DNA of 64,000 nt from Sva-07 sp964651825. Lineage in GTDB: Bacteria; Actinomycetota; Acidimicrobiia; Acidimicrobiales; Ilumatobacteraceae. The stretch is from NCBI GenBank assembly GCA_964651825.1, contig CAZYWK010000009.1, positions 1 to 64,000 on the forward strand, read 5' to 3'. The notes beneath the pieces are model-generated. The model did no database searches, was not told the origin of the DNA, and saw nothing but the letters and a program-made list of their open reading frames with translations. Each line of letters opens with the position of its first letter. Position 1 is the stretch's first letter. Both the position numbers and the translations under genes were made by a program. Below are positions 51,161-59,625 of this stretch, one piece after another.

Positions 51161-52033
51161 GTGACCGAGATCCCCGAACACCTCCTGAAGCGTTCGCGCG
51201 AGCGACGCTCCGCGATCGGCCAGGGAGGCGACGACGCAGCGGCCCCGGCAGGCGACTCGACGCCCGCGGCGCCGGCAGCATCGGCCCCCGCCACCACGGC
51301 CGCGGCCGCCGCGCCGGCGGCGACCGGCCCGGCACCTCGCACCTCGGCCCCCGAACCTCCCGCTCCACCGCCCGCCAAGCCCGATCCTCCGTACGTGGTC
51401 GCCGCCAAGCAGCGCAAGAAGATCCCGTTCTGGGCCATGGCCACGCTCAGCTTGATGCCGGTGTGGGCGTTCATCTACGTGCGTGCGCTGACCAGCGCTC
51501 CCGAGGTGGTGGCCGGCCCGGTCGGTGTCGGCGCCGAGGTGTACTCGAACTGCGCCAGCTGCCACGGCGGGGTCGGTGAGGGCGGAGTCGGGTACGCATT
51601 CACCGACGGCATGGTCGAAGCGACCTTCCCCCACATCGCCGACCAGATCCGTTGGGTGTACTACGGCACCGAGGGCTACAACGCCGCGGGCATCACGATC
51701 TACGGCGATCCCAACCGCGAAGGCGGAGCCCACGAGACGGGCGCCCTCGGGGTGATGCCGGCCTTCGGCGGCCAGCTGTCCGGCGCCGACATCGTGGCGG
51801 TCGTGTGTCACGAGCGCTACACGCTCGGCGGCGCCGACCCGGCCTCCGAGGAGTTCGCGAACGAGTACGAGGCGTGGTGTTCGGAGGAGTCGCCGATCTA
51901 CGCGGCGCTCGAATCCGGCGAGCTCGAACTCACGAGCGAGGTGATGCCCGAGGTGCTCGATGCCGAGGGCAACCCGATCGACGTCGGCGTCGTCGGCCCC
52001 GAGCCGATCCCCGGCTCGTCAGCCGGCGACTGA
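51161..52033 (+). CDS. Membrane-anchored monoheme cytochrome c
   Basis: 290 residues. The N-terminus MTEIPEHLLKRSRERR is nearly the same as that of the cytochrome b C-terminal protein. Then comes an Ala/Pro-rich linker (about 25-105), a membrane helix at about 117-137 (WAMATLSLMPVWAFIYV) and a cytochrome c domain with CASCH (about residue 159), a loop GALGVMPAFGGQL whose Met is the probable sixth ligand, and two further cysteines (VVCHERY, AWCSEES). It would carry electrons from the bc complex to a terminal oxidase. Start is GTG 51161, 7 nt after a -10 box. The next gene, a flavoprotein, follows 86 bp later. Confidence 0.88.
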   Translation: MTEIPEHLLKRSRERRSAIGQGGDDAAAPAGDSTPAAPAASAPATTAAAAAPAATGPAPRTSAPEPPAPPPAKPDPPYVVAAKQRKKIPFWAMATLSLMPVWAFIYVRALTSAPEVVAGPVGVGAEVYSNCASCHGGVGEGGVGYAFTDGMVEATFPHIADQIRWVYYGTEGYNAAGITIYGDPNREGGAHETGALGVMPAFGGQLSGADIVAVVCHERYTLGGADPASEEFANEYEAWCSEESPIYAALESGELELTSEVMPEVLDAEGNPIDVGVVGPEPIPGSSAGD

Positions 52034-52062
52034 CGCCACGTCCGATCGACGCCATCGACCGA

Positions 52063-52105
52063 CGCCATCCGTTCGTCGCCATCCGATCGTCGCCATCCGG
52101 ATCGT
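52063..52105 (+). repeat. Three tandem 14-15-bp repeats
   Basis: Units beginning CGCCATCC at 52063, 52077 and 52091, just upstream of the flavoprotein gene's Shine-Dalgarno. Simple tandem duplication. Confidence 0.6.
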
Positions 52106-52119
52106 GCAAGGAGGACCAG

Positions 52120-53382
52120 GTGATCACCAGCCCCGACACCGACGTGCTGGTGGTGGGCGGTGGCCCCTCGGGGTCCGCGACCGCGCTGCGCCTCGCGTCG
52201 CACGGGCACCGGGTCACCCTGGTGGAGAAGCGGCCGACGCCGCGCCACAAGGCGTGCGGCGACATCCTCACGCCGCGGGCGGTCGCCGAGCTCGACCGTC
52301 TCGGTGTGTCGCCGCTCGGTGTGTCGCCGCTCGGCTTGGGTGGCCAGCGGATCGAGGGCGTGCGGATGGTCGCCTGCGGGCGCGAGATCACCGAGCCGTG
52401 GCCCGAGCATCCCGAGCTCCCCGATCACGCGATCGCGCTGCGCCGTGACGTGCTCGACGAGGCGCTGCGCGAGCGGGCGCGTGCCGCGGGGGTGACGGTG
52501 CTGATGGGTCACGAGGCGACGGCGCCGGTCGTCGACCGCGGCTTCGTCCGCGGCGCATCGATGTCGACCGCCGACGGCGACCGGGCGATCCGGGCCCGCT
52601 TCGTGGTGGTCGCCGACGGAGCGAACAGCAGGTTCGGCCGGGCGCTCGGCACCACCCGGGCCCACGACTGGCCCTACGGCATCGCCACGCGGAGCTACTG
52701 GGCGAGCCCGCGGGCCGACGATCGGTGGCTGGAGACCTGGCTGGCGATCCCCGACGCGAACGGAACGCCGATCGCCGGGTACGGGTGGGTGGCCCCGCTC
52801 GGCGACGGCACGGTCAACATCGGCATCGGCGTGCTGTCGACCTATCGCGACATCCGCGGCGTCCACGCGTTGAAGCTGCTCGATGCGTTCGTCCGCCAGG
52901 TCGCCGACCGTTGGCATCTCGATCCGGCAGCGGTGTTGAAGCCCCCGACTCGCTTCCGGGTGCCGCTCGGTGGTTCCGTCGGGCCGACGATGGGCCCGAC
53001 GTTTCTCGTCGTCGGCGACGCCGCGGGCGCGGCCAACCCGTTCAACGGCGACGGTGTCGACGCCGCGCTGATGACCGGCCGGCTGGCCGCCGACGTGCTC
53101 GACGAGGCGCTCACCACGGGCAACTCGACCTCGCTCCAGCGGTATCCCACAGCGCTGGCCGACGAGGTCGGTCAGTACCACAAGGTCGGGCGCTTGACCG
53201 CCAGGTTCGTCGGCCGACCCGCCGTGCTGCGCCCGGCCCTGCGCGTGGCGATGCGCAGCGACCGCGTGATGGGCTCCGCCCTGCGCATCGCCACCCGCCA
53301 GCTCCGCTCCGATGCCCCCGGCGCCGCCGAACGCACCTACGCCCTCGCCGCCACCCTGAGCAAACTCGCCCCCAACTGGTAG
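52120..53382 (+). CDS. Geranylgeranyl-reductase-family FAD oxidoreductase
   Basis: 420 residues. The N-terminal FAD motif is VLVVGGGPSGSATALRLASHG, followed by the family signature KACGDILTPRAVAELDRLG with its cysteine, ADGANSRFGRALG, and the FAD-phosphate motif VVGDAAGAANPFNGDGVDAAL. The family reduces isoprenoid double bonds; next to the cytochrome genes, menaquinone side-chain reduction (as done by mycobacterial MenJ) is a reasonable inference, with archaeal-type lipids less likely. The GTG start has an AAGGAGG Shine-Dalgarno 5 nt upstream, unlike the leaderless genes around it. A 15-bp exact tandem duplication (52300-52329) doubles LGVSP in the coding sequence. Confidence 0.88.
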   Translation: MITSPDTDVLVVGGGPSGSATALRLASHGHRVTLVEKRPTPRHKACGDILTPRAVAELDRLGVSPLGVSPLGLGGQRIEGVRMVACGREITEPWPEHPELPDHAIALRRDVLDEALRERARAAGVTVLMGHEATAPVVDRGFVRGASMSTADGDRAIRARFVVVADGANSRFGRALGTTRAHDWPYGIATRSYWASPRADDRWLETWLAIPDANGTPIAGYGWVAPLGDGTVNIGIGVLSTYRDIRGVHALKLLDAFVRQVADRWHLDPAAVLKPPTRFRVPLGGSVGPTMGPTFLVVGDAAGAANPFNGDGVDAALMTGRLAADVLDEALTTGNSTSLQRYPTALADEVGQYHKVGRLTARFVGRPAVLRPALRVAMRSDRVMGSALRIATRQLRSDAPGAAERTYALAATLSKLAPNW

Positions 53383-53407
53383 CTGCCCGGCAGCCTGCGA
53401 GCGACCG

Positions 53408-53584
53408 TCAGGTGCGAGAGCGCTGGACCCGCTCGATCACTTCGCTGATCGCGAGCATGATCGCCGCTGCCCCGACACCCCACCACACTCCAGCGACGAT
53501 GCCGACGATCACGCCCACGGCGACGATCGCGATGAGCCAGACGAGTTGGGAGCGACGGAAACGGAGACGTCGGGTCTGCGGCAC
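53408..53584 (-). CDS. Small membrane protein
   Basis: 58 residues with two hydrophobic stretches (LVWLIAIVAVGVIVGIVAGVWW and GAAAIMLAISEVIE) between a basic start and a basic end. The GTG at 53584 is my choice; longer frames are proline/threonine-rich and implausible. Not recognised. Confidence 0.45.
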   Translation of the reverse strand: MPQTRRLRFRRSQLVWLIAIVAVGVIVGIVAGVWWGVGAAAIMLAISEVIERVQRSRT

Positions 53585-53690
53585 AGCTTCATCATGGCCC
53601 GGCGGCGTGGTCGCCGTGTGCGTCGTGGTGGTCCGCTCCGCGATTGCCTGTCCCGAACTGATCGGAATCCGTGAATGCCGGGACGACCTG

Positions 53691-54488
53691 TCATGGTTGG
53701 TGATGCCTGCCGAGGCGTTGCTGGGCTGATCGAGGCAGTTGGTCACCCGTGTTGGACGCCGGGTCCGGTGAGTAGGGGGCAAGGTCGAACTGGCCGTCGG
53801 GTGTGCGCCAGAGCGCGACGGATGCGGCCGTGAAACCGGCGGCTGTGAGCAGGTAGGCGAGTGTCGGCCCTGTGTTGGTGCCGAACGGGCCGCCGACCAG
53901 GATGAACTCGACGGGCGAGGCCAGCAGCATGGCGACGGCGAGCACACGTGGAGCGAGCTTGGCGCGCCACAGCAGCACTCCGAGCGCGATCCGGCCGACG
54001 GTGATCGTGAGGAAGAACGGCACGATCGCCAGGATCGTGGTCGGGAAGGTCTCCAGGTTCTTGGCGAGCGCGGTCGTGGTCGCCGTGTCGAGGTCGTGAT
54101 CCGCGGTCACGAGCGCGATCAGCGTGAGGTTCGGGTTCGTGAGGGCTGAGCAGCAGGCGTAGGTGACGAACCCGCCGACGACGAGCGTCAGCCGGGGCAG
54201 CGTGCGCCGGTGGGCCATCATCATGGCGACGGCCGATGGTACGAGCAGGAGCGCGAACGCGACGGTCAGCCATTGGGCGATGCGGGCCGCCGTTGGATCC
54301 GCGGCGATGCTCGCGAACGTCTCCTCGGTGGTTCCGCCGAGCTCTTCTGGTGTGACCGCGTTGGATGCCGCGAGCGCGAGCCACGGGAGCGGTGCGACGA
54401 CGGCGAGCAGGATTCGCCAGAATCGGCGGAAATCGGGCGGTTGGGGATGGCTGCTGGCGGGCGGGTGGCTGGCGTCGGTTTGGGGCAT
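53691..54488 (-). CDS. Integral membrane protein of unknown function
   Basis: 265 residues, six to seven helices (WRILLAVVAPLPWLALAA, IAQWLTVAFALLLVPSAVAM, LTLVVGGFVTYACCSALT, TTILAIVPFFLTITVGRIAL, VLAVAMLLASPVEFILV, TLAYLLTAAGFTAASVALW). The pattern resembles DUF4386/DUF998-like small polytopic proteins but I cannot assign a family. ATG 54488 starts MPQTDASHPP; 35 bp separate it from the lipoprotein gene upstream on the same strand, so they may be co-transcribed. Confidence 0.7.
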   Translation of the reverse strand: MPQTDASHPPASSHPQPPDFRRFWRILLAVVAPLPWLALAASNAVTPEELGGTTEETFASIAADPTAARIAQWLTVAFALLLVPSAVAMMMAHRRTLPRLTLVVGGFVTYACCSALTNPNLTLIALVTADHDLDTATTTALAKNLETFPTTILAIVPFFLTITVGRIALGVLLWRAKLAPRVLAVAMLLASPVEFILVGGPFGTNTGPTLAYLLTAAGFTAASVALWRTPDGQFDLAPYSPDPASNTGDQLPRSAQQRLGRHHQP

Positions 54489-54523
54489 GGTCGTCCTCGC
54501 GTTCTCGGGTCGGTGTCGATCGC

Positions 54524-55411
54524 TCAGGTGACTTGGACGATGGAGTACATGCCGCTGGCGAAGTGCGAGGGAGCGTTCGGGGGTGGTCCGTCGCCGGTGT
54601 ATCCGGCCGGGATCGGGCACAGCACCAGGTAGGTTCCGGGTGCGAGGTCGAGCGCGAGGGTGCTCGTCTCGCCGGGCGCGGCGTACGCCCCGCCGGCGAC
54701 TTCGTCGGCCGTTCCGCTGAGGGTGCCGAACACGTCGTCGGACGCTTGGGCCTGCTGGATGAGGTCGTCGAGGTTGGCGACCTGGTCGTCGTGGATCTTG
54801 AAGAACAACGCCACGTGGGCTTCGGCGTCGGTGTTGGTCGCCTGGATCGAGGTCGGCCCGCTCTCCAGTGTGTCGGGCATGCCGTCGAAGGTGTGGTTGG
54901 CGTAGGTGATGTCGATCTGGGTGAACCCACAGTTGTCGTGGACCCAGGCGCCGAGGTGCTGGTAGGCGTCGTTCACTTCGTCGGATTCGAGTGCGGTCGG
55001 GTCGCCGGCGATGAGCTGCTCGATCCCGGAGCGGAACGCATCGATGTCACCGGCGATGTCGTCCGGGGCCTGGGTGGCCTGTTCCAGCGCCGTCGAGATG
55101 GTGCTGGCGCTCGTCGTGGCCTGGCCGGGGTCGACGTCGGGATCTGAGAGTGTCCCGGCGGCGTCGTCGATCGCGGCCCAGTGCTGGCACAGCGGGCTCG
55201 GCCGAAGGGTCGCCGAGTCCATCTCCGACGTCGGAACCGCTTCGGGGCGGGTCGACGGTGGGCGGGAGCTCCTGTTCGCGGTGCTGTTCTCGGAGTCGCT
55301 GCCACATCCGACGAGGCCCATTGCCAGCAGCGCGCCGAGCAGCGCCGCCGACGTGCGCCGCGCCGGACGTCGGGTCCGGCGATCCGAGGCCGCCCACTTC
55401 AGCATCTTCAC
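54524..55411 (-). CDS. Lipoprotein with C-terminal cupredoxin-like region
   Basis: 295 residues exported: a basic N-terminus, hydrophobic TSAALLGALLAMGLVGC and a lipobox cysteine at about residue 34, then a Ser/Pro linker. Residues about 65-165 form a helical domain with two cysteines (LCQHWAAIDDA, HDNCGFTQ). The C-terminal 130 residues (VALFFKIHDDQVANLDDLIQ, DLAPGTYLVLCPIPAGYTGD, SHFASGMYSIVQV) resemble plastocyanin-like domains, with Cys and the final His/Met as possible copper ligands, though the set is incomplete. The GTG at 55411 is chosen because an AAGGAGG lies 5 nt upstream. Confidence 0.7.
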   Translation of the reverse strand: MKMLKWAASDRRTRRPARRTSAALLGALLAMGLVGCGSDSENSTANRSSRPPSTRPEAVPTSEMDSATLRPSPLCQHWAAIDDAAGTLSDPDVDPGQATTSASTISTALEQATQAPDDIAGDIDAFRSGIEQLIAGDPTALESDEVNDAYQHLGAWVHDNCGFTQIDITYANHTFDGMPDTLESGPTSIQATNTDAEAHVALFFKIHDDQVANLDDLIQQAQASDDVFGTLSGTADEVAGGAYAAPGETSTLALDLAPGTYLVLCPIPAGYTGDGPPPNAPSHFASGMYSIVQVT

Positions 55412-55588
55412 CGTGGCCTCCTTCGACGTCTCGATCACGGCAAGTTTCCGGCTTGCTGCGTCCCGCTGCCAGAGCCCGGGCTCCCACCCTGGTCGACTGC
55501 TGTCCCGCGTCGGCGGGAACGGATTCCCGACGGTCCGGGACACATGGCGATTGCTCGGTCACCGGCGGGTCGGCATTCTTGGTACATC

Positions 55589-57406
55589 GTGTTCGGTGCC
55601 GTCCGTCTCTCTGCCGTGCGTCGCTCTGTCGTGCGTCATGCCCCGGTGGTGGCGATCGGCGTCCTCGTGCTGAGCGTTGCCGGGACCGGCGCCGCGCTCA
55701 CGGCGGGGCGCTTCTTCACGACCACGCCCTACGTCGATCGCGGCGACTTGTTCTCTGTGGCCTGTCAGATCCTCCCGTACGGCATCGTCGGCGCGGTCCT
55801 CGTGGCCCGGCGCCCTGATCTGCCGTTCGGCTGGCTGCTGTCGCTGGGCGCGATGTCGCTGGTGGTGATGCTCGTGATCGCCGGCCCCGCGGTCGTCGTG
55901 TTCGAGCACGGGCACGGTGGGCAGCTGGCAGTGTGGGGGCTGACCGCGACCTCGCTGATGTTCGTCCCGGCCGCGCTCGAGGGTCTGGTCAACGTCCGCT
56001 TCCCGTCCGGCTCGCCGACGGGTCGACCGGGCCGGCTGCTCGACCGGGCCATCGTCGCGGGCATCGGGCTCGCCCTGCTCGGCGGGGTGCTCGGGGACTC
56101 GACCGTGCACGCGATCTACCCCGACGGGCCACCCGGCGGCGCCCGCCGCTTCGTCGACGGCACACCGCTGGTCGCCATCGCGAACGCGACCGTGGCCGTG
56201 GTGCCGGTGGTGATCCTGCTCGGCGCACTCGCCGGCATCGGCGTCGTCGTCCGTTACCGGGCGTCGGCGGGTGTGGAACGTCTCCAGCTCAAGTGGCGGG
56301 CCATCGGCGTGATCGGCGGCCTCGTCCTGTTCCCGTTCGTCGCGACCGAGGTCCTCCCCCGCGTCGTCGACGACGTCGTCACGGACGTGTGGCCGCTGTG
56401 GTTCGTCGCCACGCTGGTCGTCCCAGTGCTGCGCTATGACCTGTGGGCGATCGACTCGATCATCCGCCGTTCGGCCGCCGCCACCTTCGCGTCACCAGCG
56501 AGCGTCGTCGACAACATGGTCCACGCCACGGCGGAGATGCTGCGCCTCCCCTACGTCGCGGTCCGTCGCGGCGACCGGGAGCTCGCGTCACATGGTGAAG
56601 CGACCAGCAGCGTCGAGGTCTGGCCGCTCCTGGTCGATGGTGCACCGGTCGGCGACCTGGTGGCAGCCCCACGTCACGGCTTCGACGTGATCGCCGAGCC
56701 GGACCGCCAGGTTCTGGCGACGCTGGCCCGGTTGGTCGGCGGCTCGGTGCACGCCGAAGCGTTGACCGTCGACCTGCTCGACGCCCGGCAGCGGCTCGTC
56801 ACGGCCCGCGAGGAGGAGCGGCGTCGCCTGCGCCGCGACCTGCACGACGGGCTCGGGTCGTTGCTCACCGCCCTTGGCCTCAACCTCGACGCGGCCGCCG
56901 CGCAGCTCGGCCGCTCGGAGGCGGACATTGCGGCGTACCTCGGCAACGCCAAGACCGCCTCCACCCAGGCCATCGTCGGGCTGCGCGAGCTGGTCGAAGG
57001 CCTCCGGCCGGCCGCCCTCGACGAGCTCGGGCTAGCCGGCGCGCTGAAGCTCCGCCTCGACCCGCTCACCGCCGACGCCGGGATCGCCCTCGACCTGCGC
57101 ATCCCCGACGAGTTGACGTTGCCCGCCGCAGTCGAGGTCGCCGCATTCCGCACCGTGGTCGAAGCGGTCACCAACACCGCCCGGCACAGCGGCGCCGAGC
57201 AAGTGCGCGTCGATCTCGACCAGCGAGCCGACGCCCTGACGGTGACCGTCACCGACGACGGACCCCTCCGGACCGCGTGGACCCCCGGTGTGGGCCTCGC
57301 CGGGATGCGTGAGCGCGCCGAGGAGCTCGGTGGCACGTTCAGTGCCGGACCTGCCGCCGGAGGTGGCCGCGTCTGCGTGACGTATCCACTCGGAGCGAGG
57401 CCATGA
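55589..57406 (+). CDS. NarL-type sensor histidine kinase
   Basis: 605 residues. Six or so membrane helices fill 15-270 (VVAIGVLVLSVAGTGAALTA, VVMLVIAGPAVVVFEHG, and others), then a GAF-like linker (WPLLVDGAPVGDLVAAPRHG) and a HisKA_3 domain with the phospho-accepting His in EEERRRLRRDLHDGLGSLLT. The HATPase_c domain follows (AAFRTVVEAVTNTARHSGAE with the N-box, GVGLAGMRERAEELGG with the G-box). The signal sensed is unknown. GTG 55589 is one possible start; ATG 55544 in the same frame adds 15 residues. It overlaps the response regulator ATG by 4 nt. Confidence 0.88.
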   Translation: MFGAVRLSAVRRSVVRHAPVVAIGVLVLSVAGTGAALTAGRFFTTTPYVDRGDLFSVACQILPYGIVGAVLVARRPDLPFGWLLSLGAMSLVVMLVIAGPAVVVFEHGHGGQLAVWGLTATSLMFVPAALEGLVNVRFPSGSPTGRPGRLLDRAIVAGIGLALLGGVLGDSTVHAIYPDGPPGGARRFVDGTPLVAIANATVAVVPVVILLGALAGIGVVVRYRASAGVERLQLKWRAIGVIGGLVLFPFVATEVLPRVVDDVVTDVWPLWFVATLVVPVLRYDLWAIDSIIRRSAAATFASPASVVDNMVHATAEMLRLPYVAVRRGDRELASHGEATSSVEVWPLLVDGAPVGDLVAAPRHGFDVIAEPDRQVLATLARLVGGSVHAEALTVDLLDARQRLVTAREEERRRLRRDLHDGLGSLLTALGLNLDAAAAQLGRSEADIAAYLGNAKTASTQAIVGLRELVEGLRPAALDELGLAGALKLRLDPLTADAGIALDLRIPDELTLPAAVEVAAFRTVVEAVTNTARHSGAEQVRVDLDQRADALTVTVTDDGPLRTAWTPGVGLAGMRERAEELGGTFSAGPAAGGGRVCVTYPLGARP

Positions 57407-58047
57407 CCACGGTCGTCCTCGTGGACGATCACCCGCTGGTGCGCCAGGGACTGCGTGCCATGATCGATTCGACCGACGACCTCGAGGTGGTCGCCGAGAC
57501 CGACAACGGCACCGACGCGGTCCGGCTGTGCGCGGAGCAGCGTCCTGACGTCGTGCTGATGGACCTCCAGATGCCCGGCATGCATGGCATCGACGCGACC
57601 CGCGAGCTGCGGCGGGCGGTGCCCGAGACCGCGGTCGTCGTGCTGACGATGTTCGACGACGACGACACCGTGTTCGCAGCCGTCGCCGCCGGAGCCGCCG
57701 GCTATCTGCTCAAGGGCGCCGACGGCGCGGATGTGGTGGCCGCGGTGCGGGCCGCCGCTGCCGGTCAAGCCGTGTTCGGTGCAGTCCTCGCGAAGCGGCT
57801 GCAGACCTGGTTCGGTCGACCGCCCACCATGCGGCCCACCCCGTTCCCGGAGCTCACCGATCGAGAGCGAGAGATCCTCGACGGCATCGCCGCCGGACAC
57901 ACGAACGCGGAGATCGGCGCCCGGCTGTACCTCTCACCCAAGACCGTCGCCAACAACGTCACCAACATCCTCGCCAAGCTCCAAGTCGCCCACCGCGCCG
58001 AAGCGATCGTCCGAGCCCGAGACGCCGGACTCGGACGCGACCAATAG
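57403..58047 (+). CDS. NarL/FixJ-family response regulator
   Basis: 214 residues. Receiver domain 1-120 with the acidic pair in VLVDDHPLVRQGL, phospho-accepting Asp in VVLMDLQMPGMHG and the Thr/Lys switch residues (VVLTMFDDDD, YLLKGADG). The LuxR-type HTH is at about 150-210 (LTDREREILDGIAAGHTNAE, LYLSPKTVANNVTNILAKLQ). Partner of the kinase upstream through ATGA overlap. Target genes are unknown. Confidence 0.93.
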   Translation: MTTVVLVDDHPLVRQGLRAMIDSTDDLEVVAETDNGTDAVRLCAEQRPDVVLMDLQMPGMHGIDATRELRRAVPETAVVVLTMFDDDDTVFAAVAAGAAGYLLKGADGADVVAAVRAAAAGQAVFGAVLAKRLQTWFGRPPTMRPTPFPELTDREREILDGIAAGHTNAEIGARLYLSPKTVANNVTNILAKLQVAHRAEAIVRARDAGLGRDQ

Positions 58048-58182
58048 CGTGGATGGAACCTCGGAACAGGCGCCGGAATCCTGCGCGTACGGCCTTCGAA
58101 ACCGGCTGTCACCGTACGCCAACCGGGTCGAGGAGCGCGACGACGGCTGGACCGTTCGATCCTGCCGTCTGGAAGTCAGCGA

Positions 58183-59625
58183 TCAGGGGTCGAGGGTGTA
58201 GAGGATGGTCTGGAGCTCGCTGGTGGTGGGGAGGGCGCCGTCGGTCGGGGTGCGGTCGGCGGTGATCACGAACGTCCAGCCGTTGTTGCTGGCGACGTGG
58301 CCGCTGACCCGCGTGTCGGTCTGCTCGTCGACGACGATCGGGACGCGGTCGTGGTTCTCGGGAACGAGCATCGTGCCGGGGTTCATCGTGATGGTGAGCG
58401 TCCGGGAGTCGCTCGTCGACCGGGCGTAGATCGTCGCCGGTTGGTTCCTGGTGTCGACCGCGGTGATCTCGTAGCCGAGGCCGTCGAGGTGCTCGACGAG
58501 CGGCTCGACCCGGTGGTGGTACTCGGCCTCGAAGCCGTCGGTCGTGGCGGGCGGGAACGAGGACGACACCGAGGCAGGCACGGTGTCGTCGGTTGTCGCC
58601 GGGTCGGTGGCGTACGGGACGGGGCCGATCGTGACCGCCATCGTGGCGGTGCCGACGACGTTGCCGTCGCCATCACGGGCCGTGGCCCGGACCGTGGTCG
58701 AGCCGGCCGCTCGCAGGGTGAGCCCGACCCACGCCTTCTCCTCCGGGTAGTCGTCGAACTCCTCGAACTCCTCGGATGCGTTGACCGACACGATGGTCGG
58801 GTCGTCCGACACGTATTCGAACTCGTACGGGGCGACCGGTAGGGGTGTGCACGTCGCGGTGTCGATCAGCTGGAACGTGGTGCCGTACCCGCCGATCCGG
58901 GCATCCGGTCCGTCGATCACCGGGAAGTCGGCGAGCAGCGCGATCGGCGCTGTTGGGGCGTCGCAGACGCTGGGCGGCAGGAACGCTTCGAGCGTCATGT
59001 CGTGGATCTGGAGGTTGGGCAGGTCGACGTCGCCGACGTAGGCGGTGCCCAGCGGCGTCTTGAAGAACTCGCCGACGGCGATCGGATCGATCCACCCGCC
59101 CTCCTCTTCGCCGTCGTACGTGCGGATCTCACTGACCCACCAGTCGGTGCCGTCGGAGGCGAAGTACAGGTGGATGCGCTGCTCGACGCCGCCGTCGTGC
59201 CAGGTCAACTCGAGGGTCGTGAACTGGTTGATCCTTCCCGGGTCGCCCCACACGACGACGTCGTCGGTCGGAACCCAGGTCCGGTCGCCGGTGACCACCT
59301 CGACCGACGCCGCGTCGAGTCGCACGGTCGGGGTCTCCCAATGGACGCCTGGTGCGGTCTGGGTCGGCGACGACGCGGCGTTCGTCGGTGCCTGCGGTTG
59401 GTTGCGTGAGCTGACGGCGACGATGCCGCCGATGCCGACCACCACGAGCACCGCCGCGGCGACCATGGGAACGAGCCGGGATGGTTCGCGGACCGTGTGG
59501 TGCAGCTCGTGGAACGGGGGCGGAGGTGGGGTGGCCTCGTCGAGCCGGTCCATGAGGTGGCGGATCTTGTCGTCCAGGCCGACACCCGAGGTGCCGGAGT
59601 TGGGAAGGTCGGTGTGACGGGTCAT
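58183..59625 (-). CDS. Membrane-anchored protein, putative anti-sigma factor, with Ig-like domain
   Basis: 480 residues: cytoplasmic N-terminus (1-50, LDDKIRHLMDRLDEATPPPP), one membrane helix (about 52-71, LVPMVAAAVLVVVGIGGIVA) and a large external part. Residues about 280-335 resemble a bacterial Ig-like (Big2) domain (SDDPTIVSVNASEEFEEFDD, GLTLRAAGSTTVRATARDGD). Its ATG overlaps the ECF sigma stop by 4 nt. One TM with a small cytoplasmic region next to an ECF sigma gene is the usual anti-sigma arrangement, but no ZAS zinc motif (HxxxCxxC) is seen, so the call is contextual. Confidence 0.65.
   Translation of the reverse strand: MTRHTDLPNSGTSGVGLDDKIRHLMDRLDEATPPPPPFHELHHTVREPSRLVPMVAAAVLVVVGIGGIVAVSSRNQPQAPTNAASSPTQTAPGVHWETPTVRLDAASVEVVTGDRTWVPTDDVVVWGDPGRINQFTTLELTWHDGGVEQRIHLYFASDGTDWWVSEIRTYDGEEEGGWIDPIAVGEFFKTPLGTAYVGDVDLPNLQIHDMTLEAFLPPSVCDAPTAPIALLADFPVIDGPDARIGGYGTTFQLIDTATCTPLPVAPYEFEYVSDDPTIVSVNASEEFEEFDDYPEEKAWVGLTLRAAGSTTVRATARDGDGNVVGTATMAVTIGPVPYATDPATTDDTVPASVSSSFPPATTDGFEAEYHHRVEPLVEHLDGLGYEITAVDTRNQPATIYARSTSDSRTLTITMNPGTMLVPENHDRVPIVVDEQTDTRVSGHVASNNGWTFVITADRTPTDGALPTTSELQTILYTLDP

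Noticed and set aside
51207..51400. Ala/Pro-rich stretch as a separate repeat element
   Set aside because: It is the flexible linker of the cytochrome c protein, in frame and without exact repeats.
53743..54930. 395-codon minus-strand frame over the membrane protein and lipoprotein
   Set aside because: It is the alternative frame of two genes with clear signal peptide or membrane helices; its product is Thr/Arg/Pro-rich.
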